Below, piece after piece: positions 8,629 to 18,417 of a stretch of 64,000 nucleotides of DNA (position 1 is its first letter; the number at the start of each line of letters is the position of its first letter). The notes under the pieces are model-generated. The model saw only the letters and a program-made list of their open reading frames with translations. It did no database searches and had not been told where the DNA came from. Origin of the DNA: Clostridium frigidicarnis (GTDB lineage: Bacteria; Bacillota; Clostridia; Clostridiales; Clostridiaceae); assembly GCF_900111985.1 (NCBI RefSeq), contig NZ_FOKI01000009.1:1-64000 (forward strand), given 5' to 3'. A program made the translations under genes and the position numbers.

Positions 8629-9217
8629 AGTTGCACCTCTCCCTTTCTACTCTTATTTTTATTTAATGTACAAGTATAGTATGGCTAAAAATATATTTAT
8701 TATGTTTTATAAATAGTGGTATTAAATGTTAAAATTTTTATATTGTTTTTTCATATTATCAATAATCATTAATAATAATTAATGTGATATCCCTTTTAAT
8801 ATAAAGTTCATTTCTATGTCATTCCCTTCTTTGGTTTGTTTTTTTATATATTACCAAAGTAAATTGTATTTATATTGAAGGCAATGTGAATTTTATCTGT
8901 GGATTTTTCATATAGCATTAAATTATTAATCTCTTACCTTATTCAACGAATTCAAAAAGTTGATCTTGCCTTACTAATTGCATTATAAGGGTCTATTATA
9001 TAAGAACAGGATTATATAAATTAAATTATTACCTAATAACAAGAAGAAACCGACATTTGAGAGTTATGGGTGTATAATTAAAATAATATATATTTACTAA
9101 AAATGTTAATATTGGTACTATTTTTTTAAGGACTAAAATATTCTATTTAAAGAATTAATTTTTAAACCTTATACTTAAATATAGATTATATTAAGAATTT
9201 AATAAGGAGAAGATATT
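8629..9217. other. intergenic between divergent genes
   Basis: Upstream regions of tlp (minus) and of the pair starting at 9218 (plus). No gene, repeat or convincing hairpin was found; very AT-rich. Confidence 0.4.
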
Positions 9218-9457
9218 ATGTTTGGTAAAGAAAATATAGTTATTGAATTGGAAAATAAAATTACTAATTATGACGATTTAATAACGGAAATAACTAAATA
9301 TTTTGAAAAGCAAGGAACTAATTGTAAAGTAATAGAAAGAAGTTCTATACCTATGGTTGAGGTTAATGGAATAAACTATTCTGCAATTCAAAATAGTAAA
9401 TTAGGTGCTTTTGTAGGTATACAACAAATAGTATTAAAACCTTGTAAGAAATTTTAA
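9218..9457 (+). CDS. hypothetical 79-residue protein
   Basis: Not recognised. Soluble, alternating helix and strand (ENIVIELENKITNYDDLITE, then a YFEKQGTNCKVIERSS segment and a short GIQQIVLKPCKK tail). AATAAGGAGAAGATATT precedes the ATG, so it is very likely translated. It is 31 bases upstream of a small membrane protein on the same strand with its own ribosome site; the two probably form one transcript ending at the hairpin 9912-9951. Confidence 0.6.
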   Translation: MFGKENIVIELENKITNYDDLITEITKYFEKQGTNCKVIERSSIPMVEVNGINYSAIQNSKLGAFVGIQQIVLKPCKKF

Positions 9458-9488
9458 AATACTATATATAATTAAGTGAGGTAATGCA

Positions 9489-9881
9489 ATGAAAAAACAC
9501 ATATCATTATTTTTAACAAAAACTATTTACTTCTTATTTTTAATATGTACTATAATTGCACTCTTTATTGTTTATAAAAATATAAAAGGTACATTTGCTA
9601 TTGGATTTGTAATAGGATATGCAATCTTTGCTATATTATTTATTTTATATATAGCTATTGTTGCTATTTTAAATGCACAAAAAGTAAAATGGCATTATAT
9701 AAAAGGACGAGCTTATAAATTCATCATTTTTTTTATAATATTAGTAGCTCTAGGTTATACTACTAATTTCCTTTTTAGACCTGAAAAAATAGATTTATTT
9801 AAAAATCTTTCTATCGCTTTTGGGTTATCCTTTGCTATGTGTTTTACTGATATTATATTTTTAAACAAAAAAGAGGTTTAA
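9489..9881 (+). CDS. small integral membrane protein
   Basis: 130 residues with four predicted membrane helices (about 10-30, 38-62, 75-95 and 103-125) and a basic N-terminus (MKKHISLF). No family recognised. GTGAGGTAATGCA precedes the ATG. Second gene of a two-gene plus-strand unit. Confidence 0.6.
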   Translation: MKKHISLFLTKTIYFLFLICTIIALFIVYKNIKGTFAIGFVIGYAIFAILFILYIAIVAILNAQKVKWHYIKGRAYKFIIFFIILVALGYTTNFLFRPEKIDLFKNLSIAFGLSFAMCFTDIIFLNKKEV

Positions 9882-9911
9882 AACATTTTAACACTGTGTA
9901 TATTTTGTATA

Positions 9912-9951
9912 AAATAATTAACCAAGAAATTAGTTTCTTGGTTAATTATTT
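9912..9951. terminator. strong bidirectional terminator
   Basis: Perfect 18-base arms with a TTAG loop between the convergent genes ending at 9881 (plus) and 9978 (minus). T-rich on both sides. Confidence 0.9.
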
Positions 9952-9977
9952 GTTTTTACTCTACTTTACATCAGCTT

Positions 9978-10337
9978 TTATTTAATCATGCCATTTTCAT
10001 CAAACTTTGTTTTTAATTCTTTTTCAATAATTATCACTGGGACAAACATCAAACTTATTCCTATTCCTGCATGAATTAAACTTAAATACTCTGCCCTAAT
10101 GGGAACAAACAATTTACTTATTATAATAGTTACAAGTAAAATAACTCCTATTATTATATATAATTGTCCTCCTCGGTAATTTGCATAATCCCACGCTTCC
10201 TGAGACTTCATAGATCCTGATGTTCTGTAACCACTTATTTGATTGATTTGTTTTTGGGGATTGTTTTTATATATTAATCCAATAACTATAAGAGTAACAG
10301 GAATAATCAAATCTACAATCCAAAAGAAATTTTTCAA
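9978..10337 (-). CDS. SdpI family membrane protein
   Basis: 119 residues. Three membrane helices (about 5-24, 58-77, 83-102) and the family signature GYRTSGSMKSQEAWDYANY in the cytoplasmic loop at about 37-55. SdpI in Bacillus gives immunity to the SdpC toxin and acts as its signal receptor; no sdpC or sdpR partner lies nearby, so an immunity role is only possible. GGAGGAATACAAGTTG precedes the start. Confidence 0.8.
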   Translation of the reverse strand: MKNFFWIVDLIIPVTLIVIGLIYKNNPQKQINQISGYRTSGSMKSQEAWDYANYRGGQLYIIIGVILLVTIIISKLFVPIRAEYLSLIHAGIGISLMFVPVIIIEKELKTKFDENGMIK

Positions 10338-10738
10338 CTTGTATTCCTCCTAATTATCTATTCTTTATCTTATGGCTACCATCTGTAGCTCATGAATGAA
10401 GATTTACTCTATAATTCTTTGCAACTAATGGAATTTCTCGTATTGAATTTTCATAGTATTTCCCCATATTTAATACTCAAGATTCTATTCTACTATTTAA
10501 ACTCCTTACATATTATACTCTTATTATTCCATAAATTATTCCAATTATCAAATTCACTTATTATATTTAGAGTGTTTAATTGAAATTAAAGAACCTACTT
10601 TTTCTTAAACCTTATTCTATCTAAGTAATCTAATAGAACAATAAATTTCAGATTATATGCTTAAACTTTTACCTGTCTTCAAAAAATATGATAACTTGTA
10701 TAGTTATATCAGATCGCTTGTGGACCTATTAATGAAAA
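10338..10738. other. intergenic
   Basis: A 63-codon plus-strand frame at 10392-10583 has no ribosome site and poor composition and is not accepted. Nothing else seen. Confidence 0.4.
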
Positions 10739-10774
10739 GAGGGTAGTAGATTTCAAAACTAATCTATTACCCTC
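10739..10774 (-). terminator. terminator 3' of selO
   Basis: Arms 10739-10752 and 10761-10774 pair over 14 bases including G-T pairs; short T tract on the minus strand. Confidence 0.65.
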
Positions 10775-10924
10775 TATTATTTTTGCAAATTTTAAATATT
10801 GTAGCTAACTACATTTTAGTTTTAAATACGGCAATGGATCACTAATATATTCTTTACCCTTTTTTATATAAGGATTATTTTTAATCTTTACTTAACATCA
10901 GTTATATGTTCTAATGCTTCTATA

Positions 10925-12400
10925 TTATGTCCCACAATAGGTTCTGTAAGGACATGTTGATGGCTCAGGTAGCGTTGAGTAATCAGCCTGTTCGGGGTAG
11001 TGCGCATAAGGTCTCGAAAGAACATCAAGAAGTCGCTCCATCACACTGTAGTCTCTTTGTTTTACCGCGGCTTCTAGTGCTTCTTCTACCCGATGGTTAC
11101 GTGGAATTATCGCAGGATTGCAGCTTTTCATCAACTTATATGAGGAATCTTTTGATTCTTGCTGCCTTCCTAGTCTCGCCTGCCACATTTCATGCCAATG
11201 AGCAAATTCCTTGGTGCCAAACATGACATTATCCTCTAGTTTATCAAAAGTTAATGCACGGAAGGTATTGGTATAATCCCCACGGTACTTCTGCATCATA
11301 CTTAGGAGGTCTTCAATTAGGGATTCATCCTGTAGCTCTTCATTAAATATTCCAAGTTTTGCTCTCATTCCTGAAAGCCAATTATAATGATACAACTCAG
11401 TAAAACCTGAAACGGCATCCTGGGCTAGTTTGACAGCATGATCTTGGTTAACATGCAACAACGGCAATAGTGTTTCAGCAAATCTCGCAAGATTCCATCC
11501 AGCAATCTTAGGCTGATTACCATAGGCATAGCGGCCATAAACGTCAATGGAACTGAATACTGTTGCCTTGTCATAGACATCCATGAAGGCGCAAGGACCA
11601 TAATCAATAGTTTCTCCACTAATAGCCATGTTATCGGTGTTCATTACCCCATGAATAAATCCAACCAGCTGCCATTTTGCAATCAAGGCCGCCTGACGCT
11701 TGATTACTTCCTTAAGTAGGAAAAGATAGCGGTTTTCATCAGCATCTACGTCTTGAAAATGCCTTTGCAATGTATAATCAGCTAGGACTCTGAGCTCCTC
11801 AACTGTACCCCATTTTGAAACGTATTGAAATGTTCCCACACGTATATGACTGGCAGCCACACGTGTCATTATTGCACCAGATTGCTCAGTTTCTCGGATT
11901 ACTGACTCACCTGTTGTCACTACTGCTAAACTGCGTGTAGTGGCAATACCAAGTGCATTCATTGCTTCGCTGATGATGTATTCTCGCAGCATTGGTCCTA
12001 ATGCCGCTCTGCCATCTCCTCCCCGGGAGTATGGGGTTTTGCCTGAACCCTTAAGCTGAATGTCAACCCGCTCACCTAAAGGAGTAATCTGTTCCCCAAG
12101 CAGCACAGCCCGACCGTCTCCTAACAATGTAAAATGCCCAAATTGATGTCCTGCGTATGCTTGAGCAAGAGGCAAAGCACCTTCAGGAATCTTATTACCA
12201 CCAAGCACCGCTACTCCATCATTGCTTTGTAGTGCCTGGGAATTCAACCCCAAGGATGTTATGAGTGGATAATTGAGAATGATTAACTTTGGTGAAGGTA
12301 TAGGGGTTGGACTCTGTCTGGTAAAAAATGTTTTTGGAAGACGAGCATAACTGTTGTCCAAGTTCCATCCTGTTTCTATTATTGTTTTTCTCTCTGTCAT
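10925..12400 (-). CDS. selO: protein adenylyltransferase SelO (YdiU/UPF0061)
   Basis: 491 residues, full length for bacterial SelO, a pseudokinase-fold enzyme that transfers AMP from ATP to protein hydroxyl groups and is linked to redox stress. Visible conserved blocks: [20 protein letters not shown], then [20 protein letters not shown] with the nucleotide-binding lysine region, [20 protein letters not shown], and the metal-binding loop [20 protein letters not shown] followed by FMDVY. The C-terminus ends with CPYRTYCGT, keeping the terminal cysteine region where eukaryotic members carry selenocysteine. Start ATG at 12400 follows AAAAGGAGATACT; the frame is open 22 codons further but lacks a site there. 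Base composition is clearly richer in G+C than both flanks, suggesting later acquisition. Confidence 0.95.
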   Translation of the reverse strand: MTERKTIIETGWNLDNSYARLPKTFFTRQSPTPIPSPKLIILNYPLITSLGLNSQALQSNDGVAVLGGNKIPEGALPLAQAYAGHQFGHFTLLGDGRAVLLGEQITPLGERVDIQLKGSGKTPYSRGGDGRAALGPMLREYIISEAMNALGIATTRSLAVVTTGESVIRETEQSGAIMTRVAASHIRVGTFQYVSKWGTVEELRVLADYTLQRHFQDVDADENRYLFLLKEVIKRQAALIAKWQLVGFIHGVMNTDNMAISGETIDYGPCAFMDVYDKATVFSSIDVYGRYAYGNQPKIAGWNLARFAETLLPLLHVNQDHAVKLAQDAVSGFTELYHYNWLSGMRAKLGIFNEELQDESLIEDLLSMMQKYRGDYTNTFRALTFDKLEDNVMFGTKEFAHWHEMWQARLGRQQESKDSSYKLMKSCNPAIIPRNHRVEEALEAAVKQRDYSVMERLLDVLSRPYAHYPEQADYSTLPEPSTCPYRTYCGT

Positions 12401-12747
12401 AGTATCTCCTTTTCTTCTTTTATATTTTTGTATACTGCTTTTTCTTTTATATGGAATAAAAAGCATAGGTATTCTATGATTTTTTTAGATATCAACTTTC
12501 TATATCAACACAAATCAACCATTTTTAGTTTGTGATTCTATCAATTTATTATACCCTGTACACTTCGAATGTATAACTTATTCTCTAAGCCGATTTTAGA
12601 TTTGGAAATAAAATAATATCTCTAAGCCTATTCACACTATCATAGCTAATAATTAAAAAATAAGAAAAAAATTTAGATCAACAAAACCTTTTTACTGAAT
12701 TAGTGCTCTTATATTATAGAAGCACAAAAAGAGAGGATGATATTACT
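12401..12747. other. intergenic between divergent selO and ABC operon
   Basis: Returns to the AT-rich background. No gene is supported; it must hold promoters for both directions, none of which I can place with confidence. Confidence 0.4.
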
Positions 12748-13614
12748 ATGAAAATTTCAATTGAAAACTTAAATATGACCTACCATACAGGTAAAAAGGC
12801 ATTACAGGATATTTCCATACAAATGGAAAGTCCAAGCCTCATTGGGCTTTTGGGTCCTAACGGAGCAGGGAAATCCACATTGATGAAACTACTAGTAGCA
12901 GGACTACTACCAACTAGCGGTAAAATTCTTATAGATGGTGTGCCTTTATTAAAGAATGAAAAAAAACTAAAAGCACGCTTAGGATACTTACCCCAATCTT
13001 TTGGTTTATATGACGAACTAACTGTGTGGCAGTTTCTCGATTACATAGCAGCACTTAAAGGAATAAAAAACAGAAAGGAAACTATTAATGAGGTAATACA
13101 AAAGACCAATCTCATAGATAAACGTAAATCTCGTATTTCCACTTTATCTGGTGGTCAAAGACAACGTGTAGGAATTGCTCAGTCCCTTATGGGAAGTCCC
13201 GAACTACTGATTTTTGATGAACCAACTGTTGGACTTGACCCAGAAGAACGTATTAATTTCCGTAACCTATTTTCTCAAACTGCACAGGATAAAATTGTTT
13301 TACTATCCACCCATATAATTGAAGACGTACAGTCAGTATGTAACCACTTAATTGTTATTAACCATGGTAAAATTTTATTTAATGGAACACCAGAAGAATT
13401 AATTGTCTTGGCACACAATCATGTTGGAGTGTTTGAAGAACAAATAGGAGGAAACGCAGAAAAAAAATATAAAATAACAGCTAGAGTTAACACAACACAC
13501 GGTATTGCTTGCCGTATCGTAGCAGAAAAGTTGCCTTCTTTTGCACAAGCTGTAGAACCTACCCTTGAAGATGCATACATGTATTTAATTATGGAAAAAG
13601 AGGTGATGAAATAA
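12748..13614 (+). CDS. ABC transporter ATP-binding protein
   Basis: 288 residues. Walker A GLLGPNGAGKST at about residue 35, Q-loop LPQSFGLYD, signature LSGGQRQRVGIAQ near 133, Walker B LLIFDEPTVGLDPEE near 152, and H-loop STHII near 190. It belongs to the drug/bacitracin-exporter type with a C-terminal extension of about 80 residues. Start ATG at 12748 with GAGAGG upstream; the earlier in-frame start lacks a site. The stop overlaps the next start (TAATG), so it is translationally coupled to the permease-peptidase gene. Likely energises the two membrane partners downstream. Confidence 0.9.
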   Translation: MKISIENLNMTYHTGKKALQDISIQMESPSLIGLLGPNGAGKSTLMKLLVAGLLPTSGKILIDGVPLLKNEKKLKARLGYLPQSFGLYDELTVWQFLDYIAALKGIKNRKETINEVIQKTNLIDKRKSRISTLSGGQRQRVGIAQSLMGSPELLIFDEPTVGLDPEERINFRNLFSQTAQDKIVLLSTHIIEDVQSVCNHLIVINHGKILFNGTPEELIVLAHNHVGVFEEQIGGNAEKKYKITARVNTTHGIACRIVAEKLPSFAQAVEPTLEDAYMYLIMEKEVMK

Positions 13615-15812
13615 TGAATTTCTTTTCTTACCTCAGGGTGGAATTAAACCGTATTTTTCACTCAAAAACTGTTTATCTTATTATGATACTAACTATGCTT
13701 TGCCCAATGGCAGGATATAAACTTTACAAAATCACAAAATTTTCAACCTTATGTGGTGATTTGATTGCAGATCCAACTATGGCTGGAGCCCTGATAGGTG
13801 GAGTCTTATTTGCACTCTTAACCCTAATAGAATTCGATAGAGTACGTAAACATGAAACGGGAGTATTAATAAGTAGCATTGTTTCACCTTTAGTGATGAA
13901 TGTGGTAAGAGTGCTTGCCATAATAATAACCGCTATTGTTTGTGTTACAATTACATCCTTACTGTACTTTCCATATACAGTTATAAAAGCAGGAAATACC
14001 TTTGATGCATACACTTACTGGAACAGCTTTTTTTTATTAATGCTGCCTTCCTTGGTACTATCAATTTTAGCAGTTTCTGCATTTTATCAGATTTTCTGTC
14101 GTATAGATCTTAGTATGGTTTTATTTATTGCATTTATTTTCATAAGTTTAAGCAAATGGTTTTCTAAAAATAATATTGTACATTGGATAATCCCAAATGT
14201 CCCTGGACTTTCAGATTATTTCAGCAACACCCTGATATTTCGTTTGATGGAGCACAATCGTCTGTTTTGGTTTTTAGTACTTGGTGGATTGTGGTTAATA
14301 GGATTGTTATGTGTTCGTCGTTATGGCAAAAGATTGTTTGGATCCATTTTACACAATTTAAAAAAGGCTTATATTCCTTTATTTGCTGTAGCATTAATTA
14401 GCGGTGCCTACTATGCTTATACAAATCATCCTTATATTTATAAAATGTCAAAGGCCAATATTTCAGATGAAGTTAATAATGAGCTTCAACTGTCAAATAC
14501 CAATTTAGAAATCTCATTTGATACTAGTAGATTCATGCTTTTAGGAAAGACAACCTACTCCCTTAAAAATTTAAGTGGTAGTACACAAGAATGCATCGCT
14601 TCCATGCGTCCTGGCTTTACTTTTAAGCATATAAAAGCAAATGAAAAAGACATTGCATTTGAAAATTTAAATGATAGTAAAAGTAGCGTTGTATTTAATC
14701 TACCTGAAGACTCAAAAATTAATTTAACCATAGAATATAGTGGAATACCTAAAATTGATGAAAAATTTAGTGAGTTTATATTTGCAACTTCTATAAGTGA
14801 CAAATATATAGATCTTATGGGTTCAACGGAAATTTATCCAAGGCTTGAAGTTGCAACTATCTCAGAAGATTCTACAATTACAGGTAAGATTACTATACCT
14901 AAAAACCTTACATTACTTCTAAACATAGATAAAGATGTCAATAATAACATAGATAAAAATAATAATGACATAGTGAAAGTAATTTCTGAAGATGATAATA
15001 ATAAAACTTGGCTTATAAATGTTAAAGGTAATGATATCTTTGCCTTAATGGCTGGTGACTATGTTATAAAGAAGTTTGGAGAAAAAGATATGCCAACAGA
15101 ATTTTACTACAGCCGTAACCTTGAGGATAAGATGAAAAATATGAATGCTGAAGAAATGATTAAAGACACCATTGATTATTGTACTACGAGTTATGGTAAA
15201 TTATATAATGTATCTCCAAATAACCCACTAAAAATAGTGCAAAAAACCGTATTCTTTCCTGGCGGATTAGGATTCCCAAATTTCAGTACCATGCAAGAGA
15301 CTGATTTTAGTGATAAAAATCTAAGTGATAAATTAAAGGGAGCATCCAGTGCTGAAATACTGGCTCATGAAATTATTCATCAGTGGTTTGGAATAAAATC
15401 CGTAGGTAATGGTGGAAATAATGAAAATTGGTCTGCCGAAGGACTTACTGTGTATACCACTTATAGAGTTATGAAAGAAAAGTATGGAGAGGAATATGCT
15501 CAAAAAAATTATGTAGATGTATGGAAGAGTTCTTTAAAGCATGAAAGTAATAATTTTTATAATAGACATCCAGAATATTTAGATATATTACCCCAAAAAT
15601 ATGCTACCGAAATTAAGGGGGAAAATTTAGTTATATGCCACTACACAAAAATGCCTCTTCAAATTTTGAAAGCTGCTAAACTAGTTGGTGGTGAAGATAC
15701 TATGGATAAAATTCTTGCTAAATTATATAAAAACAGCTTACAAACACCAATTTCATGGGAAGAGTTTTTAAATGCATGTAACCTTAAAGAGGAGGATTTA
15801 AACATTGATTAG
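13614..15812 (+). CDS. ABC permease fused to M1-type metallopeptidase domain
   Basis: 732 residues. Residues 1-270 hold about seven membrane helices of an ABC-2 type permease. From about 290 an extracytoplasmic region follows that ends in a gluzincin peptidase: H585-E-I-I-H589 QWFG with the third zinc ligand E609 in NWSAEGLT. This is the M1 aminopeptidase HExxH...E arrangement; the spacer is one residue longer than in classical M1 enzymes. Fusions of this sort are known in databases as permease/M1 aminopeptidase proteins. Its stop overlaps the next gene by eight bases. Substrate unknown; peptide processing coupled to export or signalling is inference. Confidence 0.85.
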   Translation: MNFFSYLRVELNRIFHSKTVYLIMILTMLCPMAGYKLYKITKFSTLCGDLIADPTMAGALIGGVLFALLTLIEFDRVRKHETGVLISSIVSPLVMNVVRVLAIIITAIVCVTITSLLYFPYTVIKAGNTFDAYTYWNSFFLLMLPSLVLSILAVSAFYQIFCRIDLSMVLFIAFIFISLSKWFSKNNIVHWIIPNVPGLSDYFSNTLIFRLMEHNRLFWFLVLGGLWLIGLLCVRRYGKRLFGSILHNLKKAYIPLFAVALISGAYYAYTNHPYIYKMSKANISDEVNNELQLSNTNLEISFDTSRFMLLGKTTYSLKNLSGSTQECIASMRPGFTFKHIKANEKDIAFENLNDSKSSVVFNLPEDSKINLTIEYSGIPKIDEKFSEFIFATSISDKYIDLMGSTEIYPRLEVATISEDSTITGKITIPKNLTLLLNIDKDVNNNIDKNNNDIVKVISEDDNNKTWLINVKGNDIFALMAGDYVIKKFGEKDMPTEFYYSRNLEDKMKNMNAEEMIKDTIDYCTTSYGKLYNVSPNNPLKIVQKTVFFPGGLGFPNFSTMQETDFSDKNLSDKLKGASSAEILAHEIIHQWFGIKSVGNGGNNENWSAEGLTVYTTYRVMKEKYGEEYAQKNYVDVWKSSLKHESNNFYNRHPEYLDILPQKYATEIKGENLVICHYTKMPLQILKAAKLVGGEDTMDKILAKLYKNSLQTPISWEEFLNACNLKEEDLNID

Positions 15813-16524
15813 TTTATTTAAATACGAACTTAAACGACTACTTTTCAACAAATTTTTTATAGGTTTAGTAATTATATCTGCTTTTTACAGCCATCAAATT
15901 ATGTATTCAGATATAATTCTTGGAGTTGCAAACACAGCTCCATTCTCTGGATGGAGCTATGGGGAATATCTTGCTAAAATGCTGCCAATTTTACTTGTTG
16001 CTTTGCTGTTTTTTATATCGTTTCTTTATTCAAAACAAGAAAAACATGTACAAGCTTTAACTAATACAACACCTATTAACCCATTTTTATTTCAAATACT
16101 ACGCTGTATCACAATTATTATAGCTTTTATTTTAATTTGTATTATACCTATAGGATACAGCTTATGGTTCTACAAAGTGAATTTTCACTTCACAAATTTT
16201 AAAAGTTTAGTGTTACCAATAGTTACAACACTATTACCAGCTATGCTATTTGTATTTGGTGCAGGAATGATTGGAGGAAGATTCCATCAATCAATAGTTT
16301 TTATGCTTATGTTAGTTGTAATTTTAACTAACTATATACCATTACCGTATTCCCTTGACTTATTTGGAGAAAACTTTTTCACAAACTATACACTCTCTCT
16401 TGATATAGTGGAACCTGCTTTCTTTATACCTACAAATGTACTAATTGGAAAGTTTATGTATGGACTGACTGGTGTTACAATGATACTTATAGCTAGTATT
16501 CCAAAAAAGCCAAATAACCATTAG
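15805..16524 (+). CDS. ABC-2 type permease subunit
   Basis: 239 residues, six predicted membrane helices. It begins with TTG at 15805 inside the end of the previous gene, with GAGGAGG seven to nine bases upstream. The opening MISLFKYELKRLLFNKFFIG is typical of an ABC-2 first helix preceded by a basic amphipathic segment, as in the previous gene (YLRVELNRIFHSK). The two permeases most likely pair with the ATPase at 12748 to make one exporter. A short hairpin follows. Confidence 0.8.
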   Translation: MISLFKYELKRLLFNKFFIGLVIISAFYSHQIMYSDIILGVANTAPFSGWSYGEYLAKMLPILLVALLFFISFLYSKQEKHVQALTNTTPINPFLFQILRCITIIIAFILICIIPIGYSLWFYKVNFHFTNFKSLVLPIVTTLLPAMLFVFGAGMIGGRFHQSIVFMLMLVVILTNYIPLPYSLDLFGENFFTNYTLSLDIVEPAFFIPTNVLIGKFMYGLTGVTMILIASIPKKPNNH

Positions 16525-16529
16525 ACTTT

Positions 16530-16549
16530 AAAAAGGCTATGCCCTTTTT
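16530..16549 (+). terminator. terminator of ABC operon
   Basis: AAAAAGGC, a three-base loop, then GCCCTTTTT: a compact hairpin ending in T residues six bases after the stop at 16524. Confidence 0.7.
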
Positions 16550-16550
16550 A

Positions 16551-16735
16551 GATTGACAATTGAGATTTGACAATTGACAATGGTGGCTGACAAACCCTAA
16601 GTTTTCTTATTAATAAAAGTTGAGAGTGGAAAGTTGAAAGTTATGGTCAAAAACCACAGATTTTCTTCTAAATTTATATTTTAAATTTTAAAATCTTCTT
16701 AATAAGATTTATCATTTAATTCTCAATTGTCAATC
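16551..16735. repeat. inverted-repeat bounded element (MITE-like)
   Basis: GATTGACAATTGAGA at 16551-16565 is the exact inverse of TCTCAATTGTCAATC at 16721-16735. Further partial copies of the same words lie just inside (TTGACAATTGACAATGG) and outside (ATCAATTCTCAATTC). The interior has no gene and contains GTTGAGAGTGGAAAGTTG simple sequence. A small non-autonomous element or a repeat expansion are both possible. Confidence 0.5.
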
Positions 16736-16812
16736 ATCAATTCTCAATTCATTTCAATCTTTCTAAGAATATTTATCTGCAACTTGTCACTAAATAAATT
16801 TATAGTATAAAA

Positions 16813-16847
16813 AATAGATAGTACTTATAACATATGTACTATCTATT
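16813..16847 (-). terminator. terminator of sigma/anti-sigma operon
   Basis: Perfect 12-base arms AATAGATAGTAC and GTACTATCTATT; the minus-strand tail is T-rich. Confidence 0.8.
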
Positions 16848-16896
16848 CCATATCTATGTTCTATGTTTCAAATTTTTTCACTTTAATTATTATATT

Positions 16897-17811
16897 CTAC
16901 TGTTGTTTTAAAACCTTTATATACTCTTTTGCAAATTCAATTGCAGCATCAGTCTGAGACTCCTCTCCAATATGCATGACATATTCTACATCTTTACAAT
17001 TCCAACATATGGAATTAACTTCTTCAATACTTGGCTTCTTTGTGATATCAGTCTCGCTTACACTATCATTAATCCTTTTTTTATCATATTTAGCCTGCGT
17101 TCCTTTTAAAAGACTACATTTTATATCCTCAATATTTATTTCTTTGTAAACATCATTTCTTATCTTTCCACTGTATTTTGATAAATATATATTAAATTTA
17201 TGTCCTTCATTATCTACATATGGTAAGGAAATCGTTCTTGTCACATTATAGTCTTTAAGTTCTTCAAAAGCTGTATCATCCTTCATTGCTTTTCCTAATT
17301 TATCTGTTATACTATCTACATCCTCATATTTTACGTCAAAAGCAGTTGTAATTCCTATTATACATGTACTTCTATTATCTACTTTTCTAATTGAATACTC
17401 ACCTACTTTTTCAGGAACATTAATTGTAAATCCAAATCTTTTTTCCATTTCATTTCTATTTTCATCCACTATAGGCTCACCATAAGCCACAGCTGGAACA
17501 TTTTCATCTTCTGACTTTTCCACAACATTACCAGATTTATCAAGTACAAAAAATGTTTTCAAGGCTCCCTGTGCCACCGTTTTAACATCCGGAAATAATG
17601 CAAAAGCTCCCCCAAGGAAAAATATTGCACAACAAGCAGCAATTAAGGCTGCTTTTTTCATATGTTGCATGTGAAAATAGTTCCTATTACTTACTTCCTG
17701 CTCTTTTTTATTCCATGCCTCATTAAAAATATCCCTTGAAGCCTTAACATTACTAGCACTATCATTTATAGAAGATTTTAGTACATTATCAAAACAATCA
17801 TTTTCTTTCAT
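16897..17811 (-). CDS. anti-sigma factor, DUF4367-type
   Basis: 304 residues. A cytoplasmic N-terminus of about 50 residues, one membrane helix at about 52-73 (KKAALIAACCAIFFLGG), and an extracytoplasmic domain. The C-terminal half (GEYSIRKVDN to WNCKDVEYVMHIGEESQ and FAKEYIKVL) fits the DUF4367 sensor domain of clostridial anti-sigma factors. It starts three bases after the stop of the ECF sigma gene, whose last codons carry its ribosome site AAAGGAG. Expected role: hold the sigma factor at the membrane until a signal is sensed. The exact family label is moderately sure; the operon logic is strong. Confidence 0.8.
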   Translation of the reverse strand: MKENDCFDNVLKSSINDSASNVKASRDIFNEAWNKKEQEVSNRNYFHMQHMKKAALIAACCAIFFLGGAFALFPDVKTVAQGALKTFFVLDKSGNVVEKSEDENVPAVAYGEPIVDENRNEMEKRFGFTINVPEKVGEYSIRKVDNRSTCIIGITTAFDVKYEDVDSITDKLGKAMKDDTAFEELKDYNVTRTISLPYVDNEGHKFNIYLSKYSGKIRNDVYKEINIEDIKCSLLKGTQAKYDKKRINDSVSETDITKKPSIEEVNSICWNCKDVEYVMHIGEESQTDAAIEFAKEYIKVLKQQ

Positions 17812-17814
17812 AAA

Positions 17815-18399
17815 CTATACTCCTTTACACTTGATTTCCACTAGATTATTTTCTAATTCAAAGCCGGTCTCTAATTGCTTCTTTAAAGCAGCTCTTGCAT
17901 AAAATAAGCGTGATTTTACTGTGGCTTTAAAGCAACCTGTTACCTTTGAAATTTCCTCTATAGACATATCATTATAATAATAGAGAATAACCACTGTTTT
18001 TAAATTTTTGCTTAAATTATTGATAGCATTTTGCATTATATGTTTTGTTTCGTAAGTATCAATCGCATTTTTTCTTCCTTGATTTACATCACAAAATAAA
18101 TCTTCGTTTTGGGATGTTATTTCCATAGGGATTAAAATTGATTGTTTTTTAGACATTTTCCATCCTGTACGAACAAGAATCTTAAAAAACCATGTGTTAA
18201 ATGCCCTTGGATCTTTAAGTTTGTTTATTTCCATAAAACATTTCATGTATGTTTCCTGAAGGATATCCTCGGCAATACCTCTATTTCCAGATAAAAAATA
18301 AGCAGTGGCCAATGCTTTTTTTTCTACTGTTTGTAAAAGTTCCTGAAATGCTTCCTTTTCTCCCTGCTGACAGCGCTTTATTGTCTCTTGTATATCCAA
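17815..18399 (-). CDS. ECF-type RNA polymerase sigma factor
   Basis: 194 residues. Region 2 is seen at about 28-60 (LSGNRGIAEDILQETYMKCF, with RAFNTWFFKILV just after), and region 4 with a helix-turn-helix at about 147-170 (MSIEEISKVTGCFKATVKSR). Length and order are normal for group IV sigma factors. It is followed immediately by its probable anti-sigma partner. Such pairs direct cell-envelope or antimicrobial-peptide stress responses. A perfect 13-base-arm palindrome lies between its start and the upstream region (18418-18446). AAAGGGGGATTTATAA precedes the ATG. Confidence 0.9.
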   Translation of the reverse strand: MDIQETIKRCQQGEKEAFQELLQTVEKKALATAYFLSGNRGIAEDILQETYMKCFMEINKLKDPRAFNTWFFKILVRTGWKMSKKQSILIPMEITSQNEDLFCDVNQGRKNAIDTYETKHIMQNAINNLSKNLKTVVILYYYNDMSIEEISKVTGCFKATVKSRLFYARAALKKQLETGFELENNLVEIKCKGV

Positions 18400-18417
18400 T
18401 TTATAAATCCCCCTTTT

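Noticed and set aside
10392-10583. 63-codon plus-strand frame
   Set aside because: No ribosome site, leucine-rich low-complexity translation, no family resemblance.
10927-11226. 99-codon plus-strand frame
   Set aside because: Antisense of the well-supported selO gene; open only because of the higher G+C there.
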